Below, piece by piece: positions 25,723 through 33,377 of a DNA stretch of 45,027 nucleotides. Within the stretch, counting starts at the first letter, position 1. Each line of letters opens with the position of its first letter. The position numbers were made by a program, and so were the translations under genes. The notes beneath the pieces are model-generated. The model was not told where the DNA came from. It was given only the letters and a program-made list of their open reading frames with translations, and did not search any database. This stretch comes from Bacteroidota bacterium (GTDB taxonomy: Bacteria > Bacteroidota > Bacteroidia > Flavobacteriales_D > Sanyastnellaceae), in NCBI GenBank assembly GCA_027622975.1, contig JAQBVN010000017.1, positions 1-45,027 on the forward strand. Reading direction: 5' to 3'.

Positions 25723-26473
25723 ACTGAATGCGTCTGATTCCACATAAGTTGTGGGTCTGAACACCATCCTGGCCGCGAACGATGCCATGCTCTGTCAACC
25801 CATCAACCCTCACCCAACCCGAGGCATGCACGATTTGAGCGGCGTCAAGACAAATGCCAACGTGTGTCACTTTGCCACGATCGTTTGCAAAAAAGGCCAA
25901 ATCATCTTCACGAGCCTCTGCCCAAGGAATTTCCTGCCCCACCTTGATCTGCTGAGAAGCATCTCGTGGCAAGGACTTTCCTGCCAAGGTTGCTGCTGTT
26001 TGCACCAAACCGCTGCAATCGAATCCCCAGCCACTTCGCCCCCCCCAATGATAGGGGACACCCTTCATCGTGACAGCCCAAGCTGCCATGCCTTGGTCCC
26101 AAGGTTTGGGATCATGTGCCAGGGGAGCAATGTGCGAATCTCCACACCTCCACCCTGTTGATGTCTTGCGAACCATAGCTCCAGCAGGAAGCCACCCTCC
26201 TGGCACACCATGCCATGGTGTGCACATGTCGGAGAGGCACAAAACCTCCCCTTCGGTAGGTTGAACCTCTCGTTGGAACGGACGACGATCGACCCAGCCC
26301 TCATACCCATCGACAAGCCGAATTCTCACCCAATCTCGGGGACCGTCTTCAAGAACCATCACCCTTTCTCCGGCCAACACTTCATTGACGCATTCTGAGA
26401 CGTCCGAGGCATCAGCCCGCATTGGGACATGACTCAGAGTCGCCCACAGACAATGGCCAGTGAGCTTGGTCAT
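25721..26473 (-). CDS. NlpC/P60 (C40) peptidase with an N-terminal SH3-like domain
   Basis: A 250-residue cysteine peptidase likely to cut the gamma-D-Glu to diamino acid bond in cell-wall peptides. An SH3-type half covers about residues 20-110 (VMVLEDGPRDWVRIRLVDGYEGWVD in short blocks). The catalytic triad is visible: Cys in GWGFDCSGLVQ (about residue 153), His in VTHVGICLD (about 207), and the polar third residue in IVHASGWVRVD (about 219). I see no signal peptide, which suggests use on muropeptides taken into the cytoplasm, although a missed start is possible. The ATG overlaps the thiolase stop as ATGA, so the two are one unit. Confidence 0.9.
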   Translation of the reverse strand: MTKLTGHCLWATLSHVPMRADASDVSECVNEVLAGERVMVLEDGPRDWVRIRLVDGYEGWVDRRPFQREVQPTEGEVLCLSDMCTPWHGVPGGWLPAGAMVRKTSTGWRCGDSHIAPLAHDPKPWDQGMAAWAVTMKGVPYHWGGRSGWGFDCSGLVQTAATLAGKSLPRDASQQIKVGQEIPWAEAREDDLAFFANDRGKVTHVGICLDAAQIVHASGWVRVDGLTEHGIVRGQDGVQTHNLCGIRRIQ

Positions 26474-27651
26474 GAGACGAGTTCAAGTACGGCCGCAGAA
26501 GCACCGCCTCCACCGTTGCAGATTCCCGCCGCACCCCTGGACAGGCCGTGACTTCGCAAGGCATGGATCAATGTGACCAAGATGCGGCATCCGCTCGACC
26601 CAAGCGGGTGTCCAAGAGCGACTGCGCCACCATGTACGTTGACTTTTTCCGGGTCCAATCCCAGTTCTCGGTTGTTGGCTATTCCCACCACGCTGAAGGC
26701 CTCATTGAGTTCCCATAAGTCGATGTCCTGTGGCTGAAGTCCAGCTTTGTTCAAGGCCTTAGGCAGTGCGAGGGACGGAGCGGTTGTGAACCATTCTGGG
26801 GCCTGTGCCGCATCTGCAGATGACAGCAGAACGGCAAGGGGTTTCAATCCCAATCGATTCACGGCATCTTGCGAAGCCAACACCATGGCAGACGCACCGT
26901 CATTCAACGTCGATGCATTGGCGGCTGTCACCGTTCCATCCTTGTCAAAAGCCGGGCGCAGTTGAGGAATCTTGTCCAAACGAACGTTGCTGTACTCCTC
27001 GTCTCGGTTCACCAGCAATGGTTCTCCTCTCCGCTGAGGGACTTCCACAGGCACCACTTCTGCATCAAATTTCCCCTCATCCCAGGCAGCTGATGCCCGG
27101 CGGTAGCTTTCAATCGCGAAGGCGTCCTGTTCTTCACGTGTGATGTTCTTTTCTCGGGCACAAAGTTCAGCGCAGTTCCCCATGTGCGTCGCGTTGTAAA
27201 CATCGGTCAACCCATCGAGCAACATCCCATCTTGCACCTTGATGTTTCCAAACTTCATCCCCTGCCTGCCATCCAAATAATGAGGCACTTGACTCATGTT
27301 CTCCATGCCTCCAGCCACCACGACATCAGCTTCTCCCAGTGCTATTGCTTGTGCAGCCAAAGACACGGCTTTCATCCCACTGGCGCACACCTTGTTGACT
27401 GTGGTGCAAGGCACGTTTTGACCAATGCCAGCCCCAAGCGCAGCTTGTCTTGCCGGCGCTTGGCCAGCCCCCGCTTGAAGCACATGGCCCATGAATACCT
27501 CCTCAACATGACTCGCATCTACCCCTCCCCGATCCAAGGCTCCCCGAATGGCTACTGAACCCAGAGCGGGTGCAGAGACACTAGACAAGGAACCCAGGAA
27601 ACTTCCCATGGGCGTTCGAACGGCGGAAACAATGTAGACGGTGCGTGACAT
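26470..27651 (-). CDS. Acetyl-CoA C-acetyltransferase (thiolase II type)
   Basis: A 393-residue thiolase that interconverts acetoacetyl-CoA with two acetyl-CoA, or cleaves 3-ketoacyl-CoA. The nucleophilic Cys lies in VNKVCASGMKA (about residue 89). The catalytic His is in GGAVALGHPLGSSG (about 350) and the second Cys in GICNGGGGASA (about 380). NEAFSVVGIANNREL matches the NEAFA motif with Ser in place of the last Ala. The start at 27651 gives the normal SRTVYIVSAVRTP beginning; an ATG nine bases earlier is also possible, and the long in-frame extension to 27903 is not thiolase sequence. It forms a unit with the NlpC/P60 gene. Confidence 0.94.
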   Translation of the reverse strand: MSRTVYIVSAVRTPMGSFLGSLSSVSAPALGSVAIRGALDRGGVDASHVEEVFMGHVLQAGAGQAPARQAALGAGIGQNVPCTTVNKVCASGMKAVSLAAQAIALGEADVVVAGGMENMSQVPHYLDGRQGMKFGNIKVQDGMLLDGLTDVYNATHMGNCAELCAREKNITREEQDAFAIESYRRASAAWDEGKFDAEVVPVEVPQRRGEPLLVNRDEEYSNVRLDKIPQLRPAFDKDGTVTAANASTLNDGASAMVLASQDAVNRLGLKPLAVLLSSADAAQAPEWFTTAPSLALPKALNKAGLQPQDIDLWELNEAFSVVGIANNRELGLDPEKVNVHGGAVALGHPLGSSGCRILVTLIHALRSHGLSRGAAGICNGGGGASAAVLELVS

Positions 27652-27785
27652 GACGTGCATTCTTGAGTTAAAGATCACAGCGAAATTACGTCTCGAGTGA
27701 GCGTTTTGGCCATGATTTTGGACTAGAATGAAACTTTCCATAACGCATGACGTAGGAATGTCCATCCTGCAATTCAAACGAAACA

Positions 27786-27971
27786 ATGGCACTCCAAGGC
27801 ATTCCTCTCCAGCACCAACCAGATCGCCTGAGAGAATTCCAAACCTTGATTCGCCATGTCCATCAAGAACCCACACAAATGCGTCGGGCTCTTCGATTGG
27901 CATTCAAAGAACTCCCAGTCGCTGAAGCACAAATGCTCCGAGATTGGGTTGAGCGCCGGTTCTCTCTCTGA
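27786..27971 (+). CDS. Possible small helical protein
   Basis: A 61-residue ORF in the 323-bp gap between the thiolase start and the RluA-like stop. The composition is protein-like: a predicted two-helix segment (REFQTLIRHVHQEP, then ALRLAFKELPVAEAQMLRDW) and plausible codon use. It has no signal or membrane part. It ends three bases before the convergent RluA-like stop, a spacing typical of real convergent genes here. No family is recognised. The rest of the gap (27652-27785) should hold the thiolase promoter; a TAATTTCG, one base from TAnnTTTG, is present on the minus strand. Confidence 0.45.
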   Translation: MALQGIPLQHQPDRLREFQTLIRHVHQEPTQMRRALRLAFKELPVAEAQMLRDWVERRFSL

Positions 27972-27974
27972 GAA

Positions 27975-29060
27975 TCAGCGCTTTTTTTTGGGCATTCCTG
28001 AACGCGCGTCGCGTCCCGGCCGTTTGTCACTCGCGTCGCGTCCCGGCCGTTTGTCACGCCCGTCGCGTCCCCGACCTTCGCGATCTACCCGACCATCACG
28101 ACCTACCCGACCATCACGTGCTTCTCCTCGAGGGGCGGCGGGGCGAGAGCCTGCGGAAAGATGACCCTTCGGCAAAGCCTTGGGCGAACTGCCGCCTCGG
28201 ACGAGCTTGAGAAACTCGCTTGGCACCCTCGTTTTGACGTTGATGCGCTCACCCTCGGGCCCCACGAGCGCCAAGGCGAACAAATGCACCCCTCCTCGTC
28301 CCATGGGGTCAGGCGCTGTCTTGCCGACCCCGACCAGCATGCAATCTTCTCTCCGCAAGGCGGGAAGAACGTCCTTGACCACATCATCACCAGCCTTCAA
28401 TTTCAGCAGCGTGTGTCGGTCGGTGGCACGCATCGTGCGATATTCCAAATCATAGGGCTCACTGTGCTCGGGTCGTATGCGCAGGGAATCATCTGCGGGC
28501 AAATGCCCCTCAACCATCAAATACAACCCCTTGTCAAAGGATGACCACTGAGCTTGGAGGTGCTGACGCCATGCCAAGGACTTGGCCACGACCAAGAGTC
28601 CGCTCGCCTCTCTCGGTAACTTATTCACGAAGTGGAGGTCCACATGCTCAGCGGTTTGAGACTCGAGATAGGCCTTCACCGCACTGTAAGTGGTTTTCAC
28701 CTTGGGATTGGCCGAGGCACATACCCAGCCGGCCGGTTTTTCATACACGAAGACATGGGCATCTTCATAAACCACCGGAAAAGGAGCCTTCACATGCTTC
28801 ATGAGGCCTTTGACCACTTTGGCGTCGCGTCCTTTGGATGCACCCCCAGACTTACTTACTTGGGTGTTTTCTTCTATGGACAGTACCTGAACAGTGCTTC
28901 CTGGCTCCAGGATGTCCGAACCCTTGATAGCGGTTTGGCCATTTACCAGGATTTGCCCCCTCTTCAACGCATTCCGGGCGCGTGTGCGCGTAGCAAAACC
29001 AACATTCCCCATCAAGGCCTCAATCAGTTCAATGGGATGCGACACTTTGAATTGCTCCAT
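27975..29060 (-). CDS. RluA-like S4-domain protein lacking the catalytic motif
   Basis: A 361-residue protein with the layout of an RluA-family pseudouridine synthase: an N-terminal S4 RNA-binding domain (LKRGQILVNGQTAIKGSDIL, about residues 32-51) and a synthase-like domain with PVVYEDAHVFVYEKPAGW. The catalytic signature HRLDRxTSGL reads NKLPREASGLLVVAKS, so the essential Asp is Pro. The Tyr of the KxYxAxVxG motif and the TGRxHQIR motif are also not recognisable. It is probably an RNA-binding pseudoenzyme, unless another residue has taken over. The last 60 residues are an Arg/Gly/Asp-rich tail built from 9-residue repeats (RPGRDASDK) and ending MPKKKR. The start ATG at 29060 begins the S4 region directly. 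Confidence 0.85.
   Translation of the reverse strand: MEQFKVSHPIELIEALMGNVGFATRTRARNALKRGQILVNGQTAIKGSDILEPGSTVQVLSIEENTQVSKSGGASKGRDAKVVKGLMKHVKAPFPVVYEDAHVFVYEKPAGWVCASANPKVKTTYSAVKAYLESQTAEHVDLHFVNKLPREASGLLVVAKSLAWRQHLQAQWSSFDKGLYLMVEGHLPADDSLRIRPEHSEPYDLEYRTMRATDRHTLLKLKAGDDVVKDVLPALRREDCMLVGVGKTAPDPMGRGGVHLFALALVGPEGERINVKTRVPSEFLKLVRGGSSPKALPKGHLSAGSRPAAPRGEARDGRVGRDGRVDREGRGRDGRDKRPGRDASDKRPGRDARSGMPKKKR
28005..28058. repeat. 27-bp in-frame tandem repeat in the RluA-like tail
   Basis: Two near-identical 27-bp copies (starting at 28005 and 28032) encode the 9-residue unit DKRPGRDAS/R on the minus strand. A looser repeat of CGACCATCACG-type units at 28080-28115 encodes the preceding GRDGRV blocks. 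Confidence 0.75.
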
Positions 29061-29368
29061 GGCGCGAAAGTAAGGCGAAGGTCAGTCGAATCCTCGGTGA
29101 TGAAGAAACACTCACTTGACTCAAAAAAAAGAGGCCTTCGCCGCTGCGAAAGCCTCCCTAACTAACAACTAAACTTAACCGAATGCCGCGCGGAAGGCCC
29201 GACACCTGCATCCAATCAAGGCCAAATTGCACCACACGATGTACACTTCCTAGTGAAGCGGGACATCGCAGGTCGCGAGTTATGCACATGATTCGTGAAC
29301 AAGGTTTGGTCTCCGCCATTCACGAACGAAGAATGCGTTCTTCACTCACTCGACGCAAGGTGCGAGGC
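29061..29368 (-). other. Gene-free stretch with several hairpins
   Basis: No credible coding frame is visible between the RluA-like start and the stop of the BNR protein. On the minus strand the region runs 5' to 3' through a GAAGAA-TGCG-TTCTTC hairpin (29328-29343), an 8-bp inverted repeat TTCGTGAA / TTCACGAA (29292-29299 and 29319-29326), and then to the strong terminator at 29117-29150. This could be a long structured 3' untranslated region of the BNR gene or a separate small RNA. The 66 bases after the terminator probably hold the promoter of the RluA-like gene. Confidence 0.35.
29117..29150 (-). terminator. Strong rho-independent terminator
   Basis: On the minus strand GAGGCTTTCGC pairs with GCGAAGGCCTC over 11 positions (one G-U pair) around a 4-base loop and is followed by eight T residues. 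It is the best terminator in the window and lies about 220 bases after the stop of the BNR-repeat gene. Confidence 0.85.
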
Positions 29369-32300
29369 TCAATCCCCCTCCAGACACCCCAGACTGAACA
29401 CGGAAAGCATGTTCATCAAATCGCCGACACCCACAAGATCATCGAGGTCATTGTCGGCCGGGCAGTTTTGCAAACAACCGAATTCCGACAGCAGCATCAA
29501 CAGATCATCCACCCCGCGATGACCATCCCCGTTGTAATCTGCAAAGCACCAAGGAACTTCCACACAGAATGAGACTTCCAATTGAGATCCAAAATCCAAT
29601 CCATATGCTTGATCGATGACTTCGCCAAAAGGACCCTGCAGCGTGTATCCCCCGGTCTCACCACAATAGCTACCAGAGAACCCATCACCCCCGAGATCAT
29701 TCCATACCAAAGAGTGACATCCCTCCGTCAAACACCACGATGTGGAGACTGTATCTCCTGGAGACAAAGGTGCCCCAAGGGTCACGATGTCTTGTCCATC
29801 CTCCCGAACCAATTCCCATCGCATGTCTGCATTTTCACAATCTCCCCACCAAGTCAAGGTGGTGACGTGACCCAATCCACTCGCCAGCATTGACCTTGAA
29901 GCACTGAAGGCTGTGGCATTGTCCGACAAGCCTTGCGCGTGAACAACAATTTGGTATTCACCTGCATGCGGAACTTCAAGTTGAAACGTGGACAAACTTC
30001 GCAGCTCTCCGGGCATCCAAGGGTCCGCGAAGGTTGTGACGTACTCCTCTTCATGGCTCCAATCCTCCCCGACTACACTCAAGTGCCACGAGAGTTCGGT
30101 CAGGGTGGTTTGTCCCACATTTAACGCCACAGGCGTCCCCTCCAAACTGAACATGCATTGCGTTTGTGGAGCGTCAATGGTTGCCATGGCTACGTCAAGT
30201 TCAGGTCGGTCGGGAAGCAACATGGACCAAATTCCACGGCCATAGGTGCTCACGACAAGACGATGCGCACCTTCTTGCTCATCCATTTCAACCACTGGCA
30301 CCAGGGGAAGGCCATCACCCAGGACATCCCATGATTGCTGTTCCTCAGACCATGCGTGCACTCCCACATCGGAGCCGCATACCAACATGCCCGTTGAAAG
30401 AAAGGCCAAATCATGAATGGGCAAGGCAGGGAGCCCTGCGCTGCGATTTTGCCATGTGGAACCTCCATCAGGTGTGAACCAAACCTGTTCCCCTGCATTG
30501 TACGTTTCAAAGGCAACCCACCATTGCGAATCCGAGTCCCCCAGGATCACATCTCCAATTTGCGCGCCAGGCATCCCATCCACCTGCTGAAAATCATCCT
30601 GCACGTTTGACTTGAGGTAGAGCACGTGATTTTTTGCGACGAGATAAAAATCTGGGTTGGTCTGGGACAGGGTCAGCACCGTGCTTCGAACACTACCCAA
30701 CCCGCCCAAGGACGACCAAGTGAGTCCCCCATCATCGGACATGTGGATTGATTTTTTAGCAGCCACAATCCGACCGGGAACCGCTGGATGCGCCATGAAG
30801 GGTGTTTCCCAAGCACCAATTTCGTTGGGACCACCGCTGAAGAAATACGTGGCGATGTTGTTCATGGTACGTCCTCCGTCATCGCTTCGATAGAGCATTC
30901 CATAATAGGCCGAGGCATACAATCGGTTGGGGACGTTGGGGTCAAAAAAGCACTGCATCCCATCACCATCGAGAATCCTCGCATCGTATGCCGCCGAGCT
31001 CAACATGGTGCCATTGTCTTGTGTTCCTAGCAGCCATGAGAGCGGCTCGGTGGGGTGGGTAGCCACATGGTAACCCTGGGCGATGTTCAAGCCATCAGAC
31101 AAATCTTCGACATGATCGCCGTACCATCGAAAAACCCCGCCATCATTGGCCAACAACACAGAACCGTCAGGATGAAACCTGAGATCATGTTGATCTGCAT
31201 GGGTGTACTTTGCCTCGTAGGCTCCTTGCCAGTGCAATGGACAATTCCATGTCATACCCCCATCCATGGTCTCCCAAACATTGACGCCACCCACCAACAC
31301 CCGCTTTGCATTTTGGGGATCCACTGCAATGCAAAGGTCCCAAAAGGCCTGCCCACCATTGTCAGCCCCATTGATGGCGTAACCGAGCAAATTGGGACCT
31401 GATAGTTTGGTGGCCATGGCCTCCCACGTCAAGCCACGGTCAGTGCTCCTCCAAAAGGCCAAAAAATTCTGTTGGAAATAATGTCCAGCCACCGCGTACA
31501 ATGTGTCCCGTCCCGCGCTGGAATCTGTGCCTGTGCTCCATGTTTGGCCTGCAACTTGAATGCGCCCGACGCTATTGTCCGTGCTTGGAAGAGGAATGTT
31601 GACCCATGTCAAACCTCCATCGGAAGTCCGCGTCAAACCGACATTCTCAATGGCGGCCACAGCCTCACTTTCTCCCACCCACACCACGTCTCGGACGGCC
31701 CCGGGCAAGACCACCTCAAATTCAGTCCCTCCATCCTGGGTTCCAAGAATGCCAATGTCCGTACAAACCCAGCGGATGTCCTGGTTTTCGGGATGGGTTT
31801 GGATGGCATGGATTCGTCGACCCTGGTTGGGTTCAAATTGCACAGGCAATGGATCCCACGACAGCCCACCATCCCAGGATTCCAGTACGCCGATGCTGTA
31901 CGTATCTCCCCCATTTCCATCCCCCGTGCATAACCAGATGTGAGCTTCGTTGTCAGGGTCGACCCAGACGTCAGTCGCACCCAATGGCGCCACCACATCG
32001 GCCCCAAAAACCTGCCACGTCGTGCCTGCATCATGGGTACGCCACAACCCTCCTGAGGGTGCGCAAGCGAACCACACCGAGGGGTCATTTGGAGAAAGCT
32101 TGATCCGGTTAATGCGACCGGCGCCCCCGTGGATGGGAACATTCACAGGCCCCAAGTAGGTCCAACCCTCCCCTCCATCGACCGCAGGTTGCCATTGGGA
32201 ACGCATCACCTCTGAGGCTTTCCACCACCCCCCCAAGGGTGCGGATTGCTGCAAAGCACCCTGGTGTGTCTGCCAATGGGACCATCGTTCGAAGGGTTTG

Positions 32301-32539
32301 ATTCCTCTCGAACGACCTTTTTCGTTTGACTCGAAATAGGCATTGAATTGCCTTTGAGATTCCTGAAGTGAAACATCAGGACGACTCATGCCATCCGACC
32401 AATGCACCACGGATCGTTCATCATGCTGTCCCCAAAGAGGACCACATCCTATGAGGAGTGACAAAAACAACGCTGCCCGCCAGAGGGTGCAGGTCAACTG
32501 GGATGATGAATCCGTTGTGAATGAATTCGCACAGGACAT
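29369..32539 (-). CDS. Exported BNR/sortilin-type repeat protein with a C-terminal dockerin-like module
   Basis: A 1056-residue secreted protein. Residues 1-38 are a signal peptide (LWRAALFLSLLIGCGPLWG, then QHDE). Residues 120-780 form a seven- or eight-bladed propeller of the VPS10/BNR type, with Asp-box motifs such as DAGTTW, DGGLSW, SDGGLTW, TDRGLTW, MDGGMTW, DDGGLTW and PDGGSTW. Residues 800-990 hold beta-sandwich regions. The last 60 residues are a duplicated calcium-loop segment (ADYNGDGHRGVDDLLMLL, then DNDLDDLVGVGDLMNML) like a type I dockerin, with Cys flanking each half. There is no T9SS sorting domain after it. Such propellers bind or cut glycans or proteins; no catalytic residues can be assigned. 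Confidence 0.85.
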   Translation of the reverse strand: MSCANSFTTDSSSQLTCTLWRAALFLSLLIGCGPLWGQHDERSVVHWSDGMSRPDVSLQESQRQFNAYFESNEKGRSRGIKPFERWSHWQTHQGALQQSAPLGGWWKASEVMRSQWQPAVDGGEGWTYLGPVNVPIHGGAGRINRIKLSPNDPSVWFACAPSGGLWRTHDAGTTWQVFGADVVAPLGATDVWVDPDNEAHIWLCTGDGNGGDTYSIGVLESWDGGLSWDPLPVQFEPNQGRRIHAIQTHPENQDIRWVCTDIGILGTQDGGTEFEVVLPGAVRDVVWVGESEAVAAIENVGLTRTSDGGLTWVNIPLPSTDNSVGRIQVAGQTWSTGTDSSAGRDTLYAVAGHYFQQNFLAFWRSTDRGLTWEAMATKLSGPNLLGYAINGADNGGQAFWDLCIAVDPQNAKRVLVGGVNVWETMDGGMTWNCPLHWQGAYEAKYTHADQHDLRFHPDGSVLLANDGGVFRWYGDHVEDLSDGLNIAQGYHVATHPTEPLSWLLGTQDNGTMLSSAAYDARILDGDGMQCFFDPNVPNRLYASAYYGMLYRSDDGGRTMNNIATYFFSGGPNEIGAWETPFMAHPAVPGRIVAAKKSIHMSDDGGLTWSSLGGLGSVRSTVLTLSQTNPDFYLVAKNHVLYLKSNVQDDFQQVDGMPGAQIGDVILGDSDSQWWVAFETYNAGEQVWFTPDGGSTWQNRSAGLPALPIHDLAFLSTGMLVCGSDVGVHAWSEEQQSWDVLGDGLPLVPVVEMDEQEGAHRLVVSTYGRGIWSMLLPDRPELDVAMATIDAPQTQCMFSLEGTPVALNVGQTTLTELSWHLSVVGEDWSHEEEYVTTFADPWMPGELRSLSTFQLEVPHAGEYQIVVHAQGLSDNATAFSASRSMLASGLGHVTTLTWWGDCENADMRWELVREDGQDIVTLGAPLSPGDTVSTSWCLTEGCHSLVWNDLGGDGFSGSYCGETGGYTLQGPFGEVIDQAYGLDFGSQLEVSFCVEVPWCFADYNGDGHRGVDDLLMLLSEFGCLQNCPADNDLDDLVGVGDLMNMLSVFSLGCLEGD

Positions 32540-32589
32540 TCCTTGAATTTACGCAAGAAATGGCGAATACGCTAGGTTCACTCGCTCGG

Positions 32590-33321
32590 CTATGCCACTG
32601 AGGGCTCCATGGTGTGAAATACAGCCTGAACGTCCTCATCTCCCTCCAGCCTTTCAATCAAACCTTCAACCTCCTCAATTTGCTCTGGGGTGAGTGGTTT
32701 GGTCGTGGTGGGAACACGCTCCAGACCCGATTCAACGATTTCGTGGCCATCAGACTCGAGCTTTGACTGCAAAGCGCCGTAGGATTCAAAAGGAGCGGAA
32801 ATGATGATCTGGCCAGCATCTTCGTCCCGATCCACGTCCTCAGCCCCAACATCTATCAATTCCAACGTCAAATCGTCAAGGTCGATTCCTCGGTCTGTGA
32901 TGTTGAAGAAGCACATCCGTGTAAACATAAATTCCACTGAGCCCGTGGTACCCAATTGCCCTCCTCCTCTGTTGAAATGGGCGCGCACATTGGCGACGGT
33001 CCTGTTGTTGTTGTCCGTGGCTGTTTCGACAAAAAACGCAATTCCGTGGGGGCCGTATCCCTCGAAGGTGACCTCCTTGAAATCAGACGTATCCTTGTCT
33101 GTGGCTCGCTTGATGGCCCTTTCTACATTGTCTTTGGGCATGTTGGCCGCCTTGCAATTTTGAAGGACAGCCCTCAAACGCGCATTGGTGTCGGGGTCTG
33201 AAATGCCTCCTCCCTCTTTGATGGCCAGAATAATGTCTTTGTTTAATCGAGCGAAAATCTTCGACATCGCCGCCCAACGTTTCATCTTCCGCTCCTTTCG
33301 GAATTCAAACGCACGTCCCAT
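32590..33321 (-). CDS. YebC/PmpR-family DNA-binding regulator
   Basis: A 243-residue cytoplasmic protein of the YebC/PmpR family (TACO1 in mitochondria), known as a transcription regulator or a factor that helps ribosomes pass proline stretches. The N-terminus MGRAFEFRKERKMKRWAAM is the form common in Bacteroidota, followed by SKIFARLNKDIILAIKEGG, NMPKDNVERAIKRA and YEGYGPHG-like FEGYGPHGIAFFVE, all family hallmarks. The length is standard. It stands alone between two large exported-protein genes, 50 bp from one and 56 bp from the other, and appears unrelated to them in role. Confidence 0.94.
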   Translation of the reverse strand: MGRAFEFRKERKMKRWAAMSKIFARLNKDIILAIKEGGGISDPDTNARLRAVLQNCKAANMPKDNVERAIKRATDKDTSDFKEVTFEGYGPHGIAFFVETATDNNNRTVANVRAHFNRGGGQLGTTGSVEFMFTRMCFFNITDRGIDLDDLTLELIDVGAEDVDRDEDAGQIIISAPFESYGALQSKLESDGHEIVESGLERVPTTTKPLTPEQIEEVEGLIERLEGDEDVQAVFHTMEPSVA

Positions 33322-33377
33322 GAGTTCAATTTTTCGCGAAGATATTTCCAGAGCCTTCCAACACCAAAGAACGGTGC

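Noticed and set aside
27652-27903. N-terminal extension of the thiolase
   Set aside because: The extra 84 codons do not match thiolase, and the normal SRTVYIVSAVRTP start is at 27651.
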